A stretch of 52,111 bases of DNA from Mageeibacillus sp. UBA5734 (lineage in GTDB: Bacteria; Bacillota; Clostridia; Saccharofermentanales; UBA5734): NCBI GenBank assembly GCA_002419365.1, contig DIGA01000087.1:1-52111 (forward strand), read 5' to 3'. The notes beneath the pieces are model-generated. The model did not search any database. It saw only the letters and a list, made by a program, of their open reading frames with translations, and was not told where the DNA came from. Below, in pieces: positions 40,543-49,650 of this stretch; within the stretch, counting starts at the first letter, position 1; every line of letters starts with the position of its first letter. The position numbers and the translations under genes are program-made.

Positions 40543-41772
40543 TCAGCCAACATAGTCGGATGGATTGACCGTCGTACCTTTGACCCGGACCTCGAAGTGG
40601 AGATGAGGTCCCGTCGAGGTCCCTGTGCTGCCGATCAGTCCGATGCGGTCACCCGCATTGACTTCCTCTCCCACCTTGACCTCGGTCTGCTTCAGGTGGC
40701 CATACAAAGTTGCCTTGCCATCGCCGTGATCGATGACAATGTAGTTGCCATAACCCGAGCCACCGTAGTTGCGGCCCTGGACGGGTGCACTGACCAGAAT
40801 GACGGTGCCGGAGCGGGCTGCGACCACCTTGGCCCCGAGCGGGGCAGCAATGTCGATCCCGGAATGGAATTTCTTGTAGCGGTATACGGGGTGGATGCGC
40901 CAGCCAAAGGCCGACGTGATCTTGGTGTGGCCCGGCACTGGCCACGTCCAGCTGCCGCCCTTTTTGCGCGCTTCATTTTCTGCCGCCAGTTTAAGCTGCA
41001 ACTGGTAGATGACAGAACTGATCCGTTCTGCCTCTTTGTTCAATTCATCCTCTGCCTTTTCCTGGGCAGCCAGATCGGCCTGGACTTCCTTGAGATCAGT
41101 TGCCACCGCAGCCGCATCCGACTTGATCTTGGCCAGGTCGGCCTCGACTTGCTCGACAACGGTTTTCATTTCCTGGGCTTTCTGGTCGGCATTGTTCCGT
41201 GCCAGGGTTGCCTCATCCTTGGCATCCTGCAGATCTTCAATCATCTGTTCATCGGTGTCTTCAACAATGGACATGATCTGCAGCGTCGTGAAAAAGCCCT
41301 GGATGCTTTTCGATTCGAGGAACATCTCCAGCATGGAATGTTGCTGATGCTCGTACATGACTTGCAGCCGCTCGACATACTGGGCCCGCTTGTCGGTCAG
41401 TCTTTGCTCGGCAGCTATGTATTCCTGATAGGCTTGGTTGAGGGCCTCCAGGGCAGCCTGAAGCTGGTTGGTCTTTTCTTCAAAAAGATCTTGCTGTTGC
41501 TTGGTCCGTGTTTTCAGCCAGGCCAGGTCACCCGTCAAATCGAGTTTTTCCTTGTTGAGCTTGTCGCGCTGCTTCTCGATCTGGTCGAGCCTTTTGGCAA
41601 TCGAACTTTGCTGGGCCACAGCTGCATCGAGCTGCTCCTTGGTGGTGGCAGCCAGGACAGCCGCATCCGGCTGCCAGGGCAGCAAGGCCAGGACCAGCGC
41701 CAGGACCACTAGCAGACTGATGGTCCGCCCAGAAACCGATCGGCCCTGCCGGGCACTTGGAAAATGGATCAT
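40543..41772 (-). CDS. Coiled-coil M23 peptidase, EnvC-like murein hydrolase (activator)
   Basis: A 409-residue exported protein. An N-terminal membrane/signal segment (about 19-42, ending near VLAAT) is followed by long coiled coils (about 43-270) with many Gln, Glu and Lys heptads. The M23 LytM domain (about 285-409) has HSGIDIAAP with the first zinc ligands and HLHFEV with the last, plus YGHLKQ, so all metal ligands are present and it may be an active endopeptidase. It follows ftsX by 11 bases. In FtsEX systems such coiled-coil proteins are gated by FtsX to cut peptidoglycan, as for EnvC and PcsB. Confidence 0.92.
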   Translation of the reverse strand: MIHFPSARQGRSVSGRTISLLVVLALVLALLPWQPDAAVLAATTKEQLDAAVAQQSSIAKRLDQIEKQRDKLNKEKLDLTGDLAWLKTRTKQQQDLFEEKTNQLQAALEALNQAYQEYIAAEQRLTDKRAQYVERLQVMYEHQQHSMLEMFLESKSIQGFFTTLQIMSIVEDTDEQMIEDLQDAKDEATLARNNADQKAQEMKTVVEQVEADLAKIKSDAAAVATDLKEVQADLAAQEKAEDELNKEAERISSVIYQLQLKLAAENEARKKGGSWTWPVPGHTKITSAFGWRIHPVYRYKKFHSGIDIAAPLGAKVVAARSGTVILVSAPVQGRNYGGSGYGNYIVIDHGDGKATLYGHLKQTEVKVGEEVNAGDRIGLIGSTGTSTGPHLHFEVRVKGTTVNPSDYVG

Positions 41773-41783
41773 GCCAAGCCTCC

Positions 41784-42674
41784 TCAGACCTTGATGTAGC
41801 GCCGGACTGAGACAGCACTGCCCAGAGATCCGATGCCGATTCCAAGGCCTACATTCAGGAGCAAGACCATGGAAGCCAGTTCTAACGGGGGAATCATGGC
41901 CAGCACATCCGTCGGCAGCGTATTGGCTGCAACCGTCTCATACAGGCGAGAGTAGATGGCATAGGCTGACAACCAGGCCAGGCCGCCGCCGAGCAGACCG
42001 GTCACCGCACCTTCGAGAATATAGGGGACACGGATATACCAGTTGGTAGCACCGACATATTTCATGATATTGATTTCATCACCGCGGGCAAAAACAGCCA
42101 CCCGCACCATGTTGGAAATAATGAAGAATGCCACGACACCGAGGACGACGAAAGCTGTCAGGGTGGCATAATTGACCCAGACGATGGCTTTGCTCAGGAA
42201 CTGCATCACTTTGAGCTCCAGATCCACTTTGCGGACACCGGGCAGTCCTTCCATATGGGATTTGAAATCTTCGCTGCCCGCAGGGTCATGCAGGCGGATG
42301 GCAAAGGTATACGGAATATAGTCCGCAGAAAAATCGGCGAACAGTTCATCCTTGCCCAGGTTGGCCTTGAAAGTCTCGAAATTCTGGTCCGGCGTGTACA
42401 TCGTATATTCAAGGATATTCGGATCGCTGGCCAGATCCGCCTCGATGGTGGCGATCTCATCCTCGGTCACGCCGATCTCGAGTGTGATCTCGACCGGTGG
42501 CTGTTCACCTGCCCGGGCCATCATCTGGCGGGCGTTGACGGAAAACAGGGTGAAAGCCCCGAGCAGGAACAGCATCAGGGCGATCGTTGTGACCGAAGCC
42601 AGGGTCACCAGAGGATGGCGGACCAGGTTATTGAATCCCTCGGACAGGGAGTGGCGCAGCAAGGTTGTCCTCAT
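41784..42674 (-). CDS. ftsX: Cell division protein FtsX
   Basis: A 296-residue membrane protein of the FtsEX complex, which passes ATP-driven movement to cell-wall hydrolases outside the cell. A first membrane helix (about 21-46) is followed by an extracellular domain of about 120 residues. Three more helices end the protein, with FARGDEINIMKYVGATNWYIRVPYILEG, the FtsX/MacB signature, between the second and third. Its ATG overlaps the ftsE stop by four bases. Confidence 0.96.
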   Translation of the reverse strand: MRTTLLRHSLSEGFNNLVRHPLVTLASVTTIALMLFLLGAFTLFSVNARQMMARAGEQPPVEITLEIGVTEDEIATIEADLASDPNILEYTMYTPDQNFETFKANLGKDELFADFSADYIPYTFAIRLHDPAGSEDFKSHMEGLPGVRKVDLELKVMQFLSKAIVWVNYATLTAFVVLGVVAFFIISNMVRVAVFARGDEINIMKYVGATNWYIRVPYILEGAVTGLLGGGLAWLSAYAIYSRLYETVAANTLPTDVLAMIPPLELASMVLLLNVGLGIGIGSLGSAVSVRRYIKV

Positions 42675-43429
42675 GAGACCGCTTCCGGCCGGGAGAATTC
42701 TTCGGCCGACCTTTCCGTTTGACTTTGATAAGCCGGGCAGGCTGGATTGGTCTGGGCATAACCGCCCTGGCAGTCATCACGGACCAGGTTGCCATCGTCA
42801 ATCTCGATCACGCGCTTTTTCATCCGGTCGACCAGGTCGCGGTCATGGGTGCAGATGATGATGGTCGTGCCGCTGCGGTTGATCTGCTCCAGCAGGGCCA
42901 TGATCGCCTCGGAATTAGCCGGGTCCAGGTTGCCGGTCGGTTCATCGGCCAGCAACAACATCGGATTGTTAACCATGGCCCGGGCGATGGCTACCCGCTG
43001 TTGCTCGCCACCGGAGAGCATCCGGGGACGGACGAGCGCCTTGTCACGCAGTCCGACAATGGACAGTACGATCGGCACCCGGCGCTTGATCGCCTTGCTG
43101 GATGAACCGACGATCTCCATCGCGAAAGCCACATTCCGGAACACGGACTTGGTATGGATCAGGCGGAAATCCTGGAACACCATGCCGATGTTGCGGCGTA
43201 AATATGGCACATAGCGCCGCTTGATCTTGGACACATCAAATTTGTCGATCAGGACCTGGCCTGTCGAAGGTCTCTCTTCACAAGTCAAAAGCTTGATCAA
43301 AGTCGATTTTCCGGCGCCGCTGCGGCCGATGATAAAGACAAATTCCCCGTTCTCGATCGTAAAAGAGACGTCACGAAGGGCCGTGGTTCCGGTCGAATAA
43401 GTCTTGGTCACACGTCTGAATTCGATCAA
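42671..43429 (-). CDS. ftsE: Cell division ATP-binding protein FtsE
   Basis: A 252-residue ABC ATPase paired with FtsX. Walker A is GRSGAGKST (35-43 region), the signature is LSGGEQQRVAIARAMV and Walker B is MLLLADEPTGNLDP. EFRRVTKTYSTGTTALRDVS at the start is typical of FtsE. The last 25-30 residues are longer than usual and rich in Gln, Pro and Ser, of unknown use. It follows the CdaR-type regulator gene by 31 bases. Confidence 0.96.
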   Translation of the reverse strand: MIEFRRVTKTYSTGTTALRDVSFTIENGEFVFIIGRSGAGKSTLIKLLTCEERPSTGQVLIDKFDVSKIKRRYVPYLRRNIGMVFQDFRLIHTKSVFRNVAFAMEIVGSSSKAIKRRVPIVLSIVGLRDKALVRPRMLSGGEQQRVAIARAMVNNPMLLLADEPTGNLDPANSEAIMALLEQINRSGTTIIICTHDRDLVDRMKKRVIEIDDGNLVRDDCQGGYAQTNPACPAYQSQTERSAEEFSRPEAVS

Positions 43430-43460
43430 GACGAGCCCTCCTTGTTGCTATCGTCTCGCC

Positions 43461-44570
43461 TCAGCTGTGCCACCATTTGTTTGCAGCGGTCTTGAGTGAG
43501 CCTTTTTCCTGCTTCTCAAGGTACCGGCGGACCATCGAGGCCAGCTTGAACAAAACCGCATCATCAAAGCTGCGCAAATCCAGGCCCGTGATTTTCTGGA
43601 CCTTGTCCAGACGGTAGACGAGGGTATTGCGGTGGACAAACAACTGGCGGCTGGTCTCGGAGCCATTGAGGTTGTTTTCGAAAAATTTCTGGATCGTCAG
43701 GAGGGTCTCGCTGTCGAGGGACTCGTAGGCACCCTTGGGGAAAACCTCATCGAGGAACATGTGGCACAGTGTCGGCGGGAGCTGGTAGATCAGGCGGCCG
43801 AGACCAAGCTTGTCATAGCGCATGACATACGTGTCTGACTCAAAGATATTGCCAACAGTCAGGGCCAGGGAGGCCTCGCGGTACGACTTGGCCGCATCCT
43901 TCAGCGATTCGGCTACCATGCCGATACCGATCCGGACCTTGGCCAGGGACTCGGCATTGATCGTGTCCATGATGGTCGCAGCCGTACGGTCGATAAATTC
44001 GGTGTCCTCTCTCGGGAAGTCCGTCAGGAGGACGATGGTTTCCTCATCCATGGCGAGGACGAAGCTGGTCCGCTTGTCCGGGAAGAGATTCGACACGATC
44101 TCGAGGCAATCGACCTCTTCGGCCTGGTCGATCTTGACCAGGAAAGCCAGTCGCGGAATTGTGTACTGGATCTTGTATTCGCGGGCCTTGAGCGGCACAT
44201 CCCCTGGCAATTCATTCTCCAGCAGGACATTTTTCAGGAACGCGTCGCGTTCGACATCGGTGTCGGGCTCGCGGAGTTCGGACAGGATCCAATGGCTGAG
44301 CAAATCCAGGTAGCTCCTGGCGATGGTGTCGGTCCCCTCGATGAAGGTAATCAGGTCTGGTTTTTCGGAAGTGGCCAGTTTCTGGTAGATTTTGCCGGCG
44401 GAAAGGACCGTGGTTTCATCAGACAGGACAACCGCACGGGCTGCCAAGTCCTCTGTGCCTTCCAGCCGTTCGTCCGTGCAGGCCAGGATCGTGCCGTCTG
44501 CATTCAGGACGCCGGAAGTCTTGTCAAGGATCGCCGCGGCTTCGCGCATGACTCGTTTCAGCTCTTCCAT
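43461..44570 (-). CDS. CdaR/PucR-family transcriptional regulator
   Basis: A 369-residue protein. The N-terminal 130 residues may be a diacid-type sensor region (LDKTSGVLNADGTILACTDE). A GGDEF-like central domain of CdaR type lies at about 135-290 (IGIGMVAESLKDAAKSYREA). The C-terminal PucR-type HTH is clear (about 310-360: FFENNLNGSETSRQLFVHRN, then TLVYRLDKVQKITGLDLRSF). GAGGGG precedes the ATG. Relatives respond to sugar diacids or purines, but here the gene leads into ftsE-ftsX, so it may regulate a different process. The ligand is unknown. Confidence 0.9.
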   Translation of the reverse strand: MEELKRVMREAAAILDKTSGVLNADGTILACTDERLEGTEDLAARAVVLSDETTVLSAGKIYQKLATSEKPDLITFIEGTDTIARSYLDLLSHWILSELREPDTDVERDAFLKNVLLENELPGDVPLKAREYKIQYTIPRLAFLVKIDQAEEVDCLEIVSNLFPDKRTSFVLAMDEETIVLLTDFPREDTEFIDRTAATIMDTINAESLAKVRIGIGMVAESLKDAAKSYREASLALTVGNIFESDTYVMRYDKLGLGRLIYQLPPTLCHMFLDEVFPKGAYESLDSETLLTIQKFFENNLNGSETSRQLFVHRNTLVYRLDKVQKITGLDLRSFDDAVLFKLASMVRRYLEKQEKGSLKTAANKWWHS

Positions 44571-44719
44571 TTTGTGAACCCCTCTTTTTAATGCGGGAAT
44601 ATGAATCGATCCCGATTATTACGCCTTATTTTATCATAACTCAGGAAAATCGAGTGCATGTTTCATTCTGATGACAACTATTTTAACAGATCGGCCGCGC
44701 AGGCAGCTGCCAGTTGCCA

Positions 44720-44760
44720 TAAAAAAGAGCCGCCCCAGAACACAAGTCCTGGAGCAGCCC
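44720..44760 (-). terminator. Terminator after the multi-sugar ATPase gene
   Basis: Twelve pairs (44727-44738 with 44749-44760, three G-U wobbles valid in the minus-strand RNA) are followed on the minus strand by TTTTTTATG. It stands 28 bases after the gene's stop and separates it from the CdaR-type gene. Confidence 0.88.
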
Positions 44761-44787
44761 CTGATTGCATTGTGAAAAGCCGGCAGA

Positions 44788-45900
44788 TCAGTTGAGGATG
44801 GCGCGCTCGGTTTCCTTGTCAAAGAGGTGGATGCGCTTGCCATCGATGGCGAAGTTGGCATTGTCTCCGACATGGGAATGCTTTTCAGTCGGGTCGACAC
44901 GGGCCGTGATGCTCATGTCGCCGAGGGTGACATAGAGGTAGGTCTCGGCACCGAGCATCTCAACGACATCGACGTGTGCCTTGAAGGCGCAGGACTTGTT
45001 GGCCTCAACGAAATTGGCCTCGTCGGAGATGGCCTCGGAACGGACACCCATGATGACGTCCTTGCCGTCATAAGCCTTGACTTCCGGCACGGAGTATTTC
45101 TCCGGCAGGGTGATGGTGAAGCCATAGAAGGACAGGCTGACCGCGTCACCAGCAACAGAGAGCTTGGCAGGGACGAAGTTCATCGGAGGCATGCCGATGA
45201 AGCCGGCGACGAAGGTGTTGACCGGGTGCATGTACAGCTCGGTCGGGCTGTCGATCTGCTGGATGAAGCCATCCTTCATGACAACGATGCGGGTACCCAT
45301 GGTCATGGCTTCCGTCTGGTCGTGGGTGACATAGATAAAAGTTGTGTTCAGGCGCTGGTGCAGCTTGGAAATCTCGACACGCATCTGGACACGGAGCTTG
45401 GCGTCGAGGTTGGACAGCGGCTCGTCCATCAGGAAGACCTTAGGATCGCGGACGATGGCACGGCCGAGGGCAACGCGCTGGCGCTGGCCGCCGGAGAGGG
45501 CCTTCGGTTTTCTCTCGAGCAGGTGGGTGATGTCGAGGATCTTGGCAGCCTCGGTCACGCGGCGCTTGATTTCGTCTTTCGGGAACTTGCGGAGCTTGAG
45601 GCCGAAAGCCATGTTGTCATAGACAGACATATGGGGATACAAAGCGTAGTTCTGGAAAACCATCGCGATGTCGCGGTCCTTGGGCTGGACATCATTGACC
45701 AGGCGATCACCGATATAGCATTCGCCGTCGCTGATTTCCTCGAGACCGGCGATCATGCGCAGGGTGGTCGACTTGCCGCAGCCGGACGGGCCGACCAGGA
45801 TGATGAATTCCTTGTCAGCGATCTCGATGTTGAAATCGCTAACGGCGATCACATTACCTTCGTAACGTTTGTAGACATTTTTCAGAACAACACTGGCCAT
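44788..45900 (-). CDS. ugpC: Multi-sugar ABC transporter ATPase (UgpC/MsmK/MalK type)
   Basis: A 370-residue cytoplasmic ATPase that energises CUT1-type sugar importers. Walker A is GPSGCGKST, the signature LSGGQRQRVALGRAIV, Walker B VFLMDEPLSNLDAKLR and the switch VTHDQTEAMTMG. A C-terminal TOBE-like regulatory region (about 240-370) includes GVRSEAISDEA and AETYLYVTLGD. No permease or binding protein lies next to it, and it has its own promoter and terminator, so it probably serves several importers, as MsmK and MsmX do. The lipoprotein at 12.7 kb is of a different (CUT2-like) type. Confidence 0.93.
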   Translation of the reverse strand: MASVVLKNVYKRYEGNVIAVSDFNIEIADKEFIILVGPSGCGKSTTLRMIAGLEEISDGECYIGDRLVNDVQPKDRDIAMVFQNYALYPHMSVYDNMAFGLKLRKFPKDEIKRRVTEAAKILDITHLLERKPKALSGGQRQRVALGRAIVRDPKVFLMDEPLSNLDAKLRVQMRVEISKLHQRLNTTFIYVTHDQTEAMTMGTRIVVMKDGFIQQIDSPTELYMHPVNTFVAGFIGMPPMNFVPAKLSVAGDAVSLSFYGFTITLPEKYSVPEVKAYDGKDVIMGVRSEAISDEANFVEANKSCAFKAHVDVVEMLGAETYLYVTLGDMSITARVDPTEKHSHVGDNANFAIDGKRIHLFDKETERAILN

Positions 45901-45965
45901 TGAAATTTACCTCCACCCATGTCGGGTCACTTGCTGTGATGGGCCGTTTGCCGACCCTATGCCAG

Positions 45966-45974
45966 ACTATACCA
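45966..45974 (-). promoter_or_regulatory. Extended -10 promoter of the multi-sugar ATPase gene
   Basis: On the minus strand TGGTATAGT (45974-45966) is an extended -10 box about 65 bases before the ATG; the -35 is poor. The region 45901-46307 between the ATPase and argC is AT-rich and has, besides both promoters, a small GCCCAG/CTGGGC hairpin at 46111-46125 of unknown use. Confidence 0.6.
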
Positions 45975-46146
45975 TTGAGTTTATGCATTCTCCAGTCGCG
46001 AAAATCACCAAAACTTTCCGGTCAGATTTGGCGATTTCCGGCAGGGTTCTGGCAATCGCAACAAGAATATAACACCATCTTTAGACAGTTTGACTTTTTA
46101 CTTGTTAATTGCCCAGTTTCTGGGCCTTTCTTTTGATAAGATTGTC

Positions 46147-46176
46147 TTTCAAGCAGTCTGCAAAGGGCGGTATAAT
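46147..46176 (+). promoter_or_regulatory. arg operon promoter
   Basis: A perfect -10 TATAAT (46171-46176) has TTTCAA (46147-46152) 18 bases upstream. Transcription should start near 46183, giving a leader of about 125 bases before argC. Confidence 0.75.
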
Positions 46177-46187
46177 AAGGTCAAAGC

Positions 46188-46280
46188 ATGAAAAATCAGC
46201 CAATGGCACAAATTTGCCCTGAGAATTTGTGCAACGCCTTGCGTTTTGGTTTTTTATGCACTATTATGCATATTTATTAG
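46188..46280 (+). promoter_or_regulatory. arg leader with hairpins, U-tract, short ORF and possible ArgR site
   Basis: A 9-pair stem (46206-46214 with 46224-46232) is followed at once by AACGC-CTT-GCGTT (46233-46245) and a T-rich run (TTGGTTTTTT to 46255), like an attenuator. An ATG at 46188 (AAGG upstream) opens a 30-codon frame across both hairpins, ending at 46280; it has one arginine codon. TTATGCA is repeated with a ten-base step (46254-46260 and 46264-46270), and the AT-rich ATGCATATTTATTAG resembles an ArgR half-site. Which of these elements works cannot be told from sequence. Confidence 0.45.
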
Positions 46281-46307
46281 ATTTCAGGGAACGAAGGAGA
46301 GAGTGAC

Positions 46308-47366
46308 ATGGGTGATACCAAGACACGCATCGGGATTGTCGGAGCCACCGGTTATGTCGGCATGGAGCTGGTCCGGCTGCTGGCAGCCCATCGAGGACTG
46401 GAGATGACAACCCTGGTCTCCCAGAGCTACGCCGGCAAAAGCTACGCCGATGTTTATCCTGCTTTCCGCCACCTGACCGACATCAAGCTGTCAGACCTCG
46501 ATCTGGACCAGCTGGCTGATGATTGTGACATCGTCGTCACAGCCCTGCCGCACGGTGTCTCCTCGGCCGTGGTTCCAGAACTGCTCGACCGCGGCGTGCG
46601 TGTCCTCGACCACAGCGGCGACTTCCGTTACAAGGATGCCACGGTTTATGAAAAGGCCTACAAGCTCGACCATCCCCGGCCGGACCTCCTGGCAGAAGCT
46701 GTCTATGGGCTGCCGGAACTCTATCGCAACGAAATCGCCTCAGCACGGCTTGTGGCCAATCCAGGCTGTTATCCGACCTGCTCCCTGCTCGGACTGGCGC
46801 CCCTGCTCAAGGCCGGACTGGTCTACACCGGTGGTCTGATCATTGATGCCACCTCCGGGGTCAGCGGCGCCGGACGCAAAGCCGATCTCGGTTTCTCCTT
46901 CTGCGAAACCGAGTCCAGCTACAAAGCCTATGGCGCGGTCGGCCACCGCCACACCAGCGAGATCGAGCAGGAAGCCGCCCTCCTGAGCGGCCAGACCGAG
47001 CCACTGGCCCTGACCTTCACCCCCCACCTGGCTCCGATGAAGCGCGGCATGCTGGCCACCATTTACGCCGACCTGATGCCCTCCGTCGATCCCGATGGCC
47101 TGCACGAGCTCTATGAACGCTTCTACAACCATGAATACTTCGTCCGCGTCCTGCCGGCCGGACAGCTGCCAGAGACGCGCCATGTCGCCTATACCAATTT
47201 CTGCGACATCGCGGTCACCGCAGACAAGCGCACCGGCAAGGTCAAGGTCTTCTCAGCCATCGACAATCTGGGCAAAGGCGCTGCCGCCCAGGCCCTGCAA
47301 GCGATCAACCTCATGGCTGGCCTCGACGAGCGCGAAGGACTCATCGCCGCCGGTGGCTCGATCTGA
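46308..47366 (+). CDS. argC: N-acetyl-gamma-glutamyl-phosphate reductase
   Basis: A 352-residue enzyme that reduces N-acetylglutamyl phosphate to the semialdehyde with NADPH, the third step of arginine synthesis. The NADP loop is GATGYVG (12-18), the catalytic cysteine C154 in VANPGCYPTC. SGVSGAGRKADLGFSFCE and HRHTSEIEQE mark the active-site region. AAGGAGAGAG precedes the ATG. First gene of argC-argB-argD-argF; an 82-base spacer separates it from argB. Confidence 0.97.
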   Translation: MGDTKTRIGIVGATGYVGMELVRLLAAHRGLEMTTLVSQSYAGKSYADVYPAFRHLTDIKLSDLDLDQLADDCDIVVTALPHGVSSAVVPELLDRGVRVLDHSGDFRYKDATVYEKAYKLDHPRPDLLAEAVYGLPELYRNEIASARLVANPGCYPTCSLLGLAPLLKAGLVYTGGLIIDATSGVSGAGRKADLGFSFCETESSYKAYGAVGHRHTSEIEQEAALLSGQTEPLALTFTPHLAPMKRGMLATIYADLMPSVDPDGLHELYERFYNHEYFVRVLPAGQLPETRHVAYTNFCDIAVTADKRTGKVKVFSAIDNLGKGAAAQALQAINLMAGLDEREGLIAAGGSI

Positions 47367-47448
47367 TCTGAATAACGGTTCCTGCACAGGCAACCAGACA
47401 TACGGTCCGGACTGCTGCCAATCATTTAAATCGGGGGAAACAGAGCCC

Positions 47449-48366
47449 ATGAAAGATATCCAGTCCATCATCAGCAAAGCCGAGATCCTGATCGAAGCCC
47501 TGCCCTATATCCAGCGTCTGGCGGGCAAGACCGTCGTCATCAAATACGGTGGCAACGCCATGATCAACGAGGATCTCAAGACCGACGTCATGGAAGACGT
47601 GACCTTGCTCAAATACATCGGCATCAACCCCGTGCTCGTCCATGGGGGCGGTCCGGACATCAATGCCATGCTCAAGCGCCTCGACATCCCGTCGGAGTTC
47701 CGCAAGGGTCTGCGTGTCACCGACACCGAGACCATGGCCGTCGCCCAGATGGTCCTGATCGGCAAGACCAACAAGGAAATCGTCTCCCGCCTCGGCCAGC
47801 TCGGTGCCAAGGCCATCGGCATCAGCGGCATCGATGGCGGCCTGATCGAATGCGAGAAAATCACGACCGACGATGCCGGAGAACCGCTCGATATCGGTTT
47901 TGTCGGCAAAATCACCCACATCAATACCAAGGTCCTCGAGACCCTTGCCAATGACGAATACATCCCGGTCGTCGCACCGATTGGTGTCGGCGCCGATGGC
48001 CAGGCCTACAACATCAATGCCGACACAGTCGCGAGCGAAATTGCCGCCGCCCTCCAGGCCGAAAAACTGATGACCCTGACCGATGTCGAAGGCGTCATGG
48101 CGCGAAACGAGGCCGGCGAACTCCAGGTCATTCCGGTCCTCAACGAAGCCGAAATCCACGACCTGATCGAACGCGACGTGATCAGCGGCGGCATGATCCC
48201 GAAGGTCATGGGCTGCCTTGACACCGTCAGGCGCGGTGTCGGCCGGGCCCACATCATCGACGGCCGCATCCCCCATTGCCTGCTGCTGGAGATTTTCACC
48301 AATAAAGGTATTGGCACCATGATCACCCTTGAACGACGACCGTATTACAATGGTGAAAAAATCTGA
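47449..48366 (+). CDS. argB: Acetylglutamate kinase
   Basis: A 305-residue amino-acid kinase that phosphorylates N-acetylglutamate, the second step of the pathway and the usual point of arginine feedback. The glycine-rich motifs KYGGNAM and VHGGGPDINAML, the central GFVGKI and the C-terminal ISGGMIPKV are all present. An N-terminal helix before KYGGNAM (LIEALPYIQRLAG) is of the kind found in arginine-sensitive hexameric enzymes. The frame is open far upstream, but the ATG at 47449 has GGGGG before it and matches the family. Confidence 0.96.
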   Translation: MKDIQSIISKAEILIEALPYIQRLAGKTVVIKYGGNAMINEDLKTDVMEDVTLLKYIGINPVLVHGGGPDINAMLKRLDIPSEFRKGLRVTDTETMAVAQMVLIGKTNKEIVSRLGQLGAKAIGISGIDGGLIECEKITTDDAGEPLDIGFVGKITHINTKVLETLANDEYIPVVAPIGVGADGQAYNINADTVASEIAAALQAEKLMTLTDVEGVMARNEAGELQVIPVLNEAEIHDLIERDVISGGMIPKVMGCLDTVRRGVGRAHIIDGRIPHCLLLEIFTNKGIGTMITLERRPYYNGEKI

Positions 48367-48429
48367 CCCATCGCATCAAGATCGGCCCTCTAACAGCGAC
48401 AGATCTTTGACATCCGGAAAGGAACGGTT

Positions 48430-49650
48430 ATGACCATGAATCCAGATCCCAAGCTCCAGTCGGTCATTGCAACCGATGATCAATACTACCTGCAGGCCTT
48501 CGGCCGGCGCACGCCCCTGTGCATCGACCACGGCACAGGCGTCTACCTGTACGACACGGCCGGCAGACGCTACCTCGACATGATCGGCGGCATCGCCGTC
48601 AATGTCCTCGGCCATGCCCACCCGGCCCTGACCGCCGCCATCGCCGAGCAGGCTGGCAAAGTCATCCACTGTTCCAACTATTTCTACAATGAACCCCAGG
48701 CCCGGCTGGCCCAGCAGCTGGGCGACCTGTTTGGCGACGGCCGCGTCTTTTTCAACAACAGCGGCGCCGAGGCCAACGAAACCGCCATCAAGCTGGCCCG
48801 CGGCTATTTCTTCAAGAAAGGCCAGCCCCGGGCCAAGATCGTCACAGCCATGCAGTCGTTTCATGGCCGGACCCTGGCCACCGCCACAGCGACCGGGCAG
48901 ACCAAATACAGCGCACCTTTTGCCCCCCTGCCGGAAGGTTTTGTCCACATCCCGTATAACGATGTCACCGCGCTTGAGGAAGCCGTCGATGACAACACCT
49001 GTGCCGTCATGCTGGAACTGATCCAGGGCGAAAGCGGCGTCCATCCGGCAACCATCGCCTTTGTCGATGCCGCCGTCGCCGCCTGCCACCGCACCGGTGC
49101 CCGCCTGATCATCGACGAAATCCAGACCGGCGTCGGCCGGACCGGCAAATTCCTGGCCAGCCAGCTCTATAGCATCAAGCCGGACATCGTCACCCTGGCC
49201 AAAGGCCTGGCCGGCGGTGTCCCGATCGGCGTTGCCATTGCCAACCAGGAGACCGCCACCGGATTCACTCCGGGGGATCACGGCAGCACCTTTGGCGGCA
49301 ACCCCCTGGCCTGTGCCGCTGCCCTCGCCGTCCTCGAGACGCTGGAAAACGGCCACCTGATCCAGAAAGCAGCCGGTCTGGGCGACCATTTCCGGGAAAA
49401 ACTGCAGGAGCTGGCTGAAACCAGCGGCCAGATCCACGAAATCCGCGGCGCTGGCCTGATGCTGGGCATCGAGCTCAAGCAGCCCATTGCGGCCGAGGTC
49501 AAAGGCAGATGCCTCGACGCCGGCTACCTGATCGGCTCGGTGGGCACCCATACCCTGCGCCTGCTGCCACCCCTGATCATTGAACGAACAGAAATAGACG
49601 CATTCGTCACCGATTTAGGCCAGGTTTTGGCGGAGGTTGCAGCCCCATGA
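48430..49650 (+). CDS. argD: Acetylornithine aminotransferase
   Basis: A 406-residue class III PLP enzyme converting N-acetylglutamate semialdehyde to N-acetylornithine. The PLP lysine is K258 in VTLAKGLAGGVPIG, the ring-contacting aspartate D229 in LIIDEIQTGVGRTG. NNSGAEANETAIKLAR and GSTFGGNPLACAAALAVLE are standard. AAAGGA precedes the ATG. It overlaps argF by four bases. Confidence 0.96.
   Translation: MTMNPDPKLQSVIATDDQYYLQAFGRRTPLCIDHGTGVYLYDTAGRRYLDMIGGIAVNVLGHAHPALTAAIAEQAGKVIHCSNYFYNEPQARLAQQLGDLFGDGRVFFNNSGAEANETAIKLARGYFFKKGQPRAKIVTAMQSFHGRTLATATATGQTKYSAPFAPLPEGFVHIPYNDVTALEEAVDDNTCAVMLELIQGESGVHPATIAFVDAAVAACHRTGARLIIDEIQTGVGRTGKFLASQLYSIKPDIVTLAKGLAGGVPIGVAIANQETATGFTPGDHGSTFGGNPLACAAALAVLETLENGHLIQKAAGLGDHFREKLQELAETSGQIHEIRGAGLMLGIELKQPIAAEVKGRCLDAGYLIGSVGTHTLRLLPPLIIERTEIDAFVTDLGQVLAEVAAP

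Noticed and set aside
44827..45903. 358-codon plus-strand frame opposite the multi-sugar ATPase
   Set aside because: The minus strand encodes a complete ABC ATPase with all motifs; the plus frame is rich in residues produced by reverse-complemented codons.
48376..49551. 391-codon minus-strand frame opposite argD
   Set aside because: Antisense shadow of a conserved aminotransferase with strong third-position GC bias.
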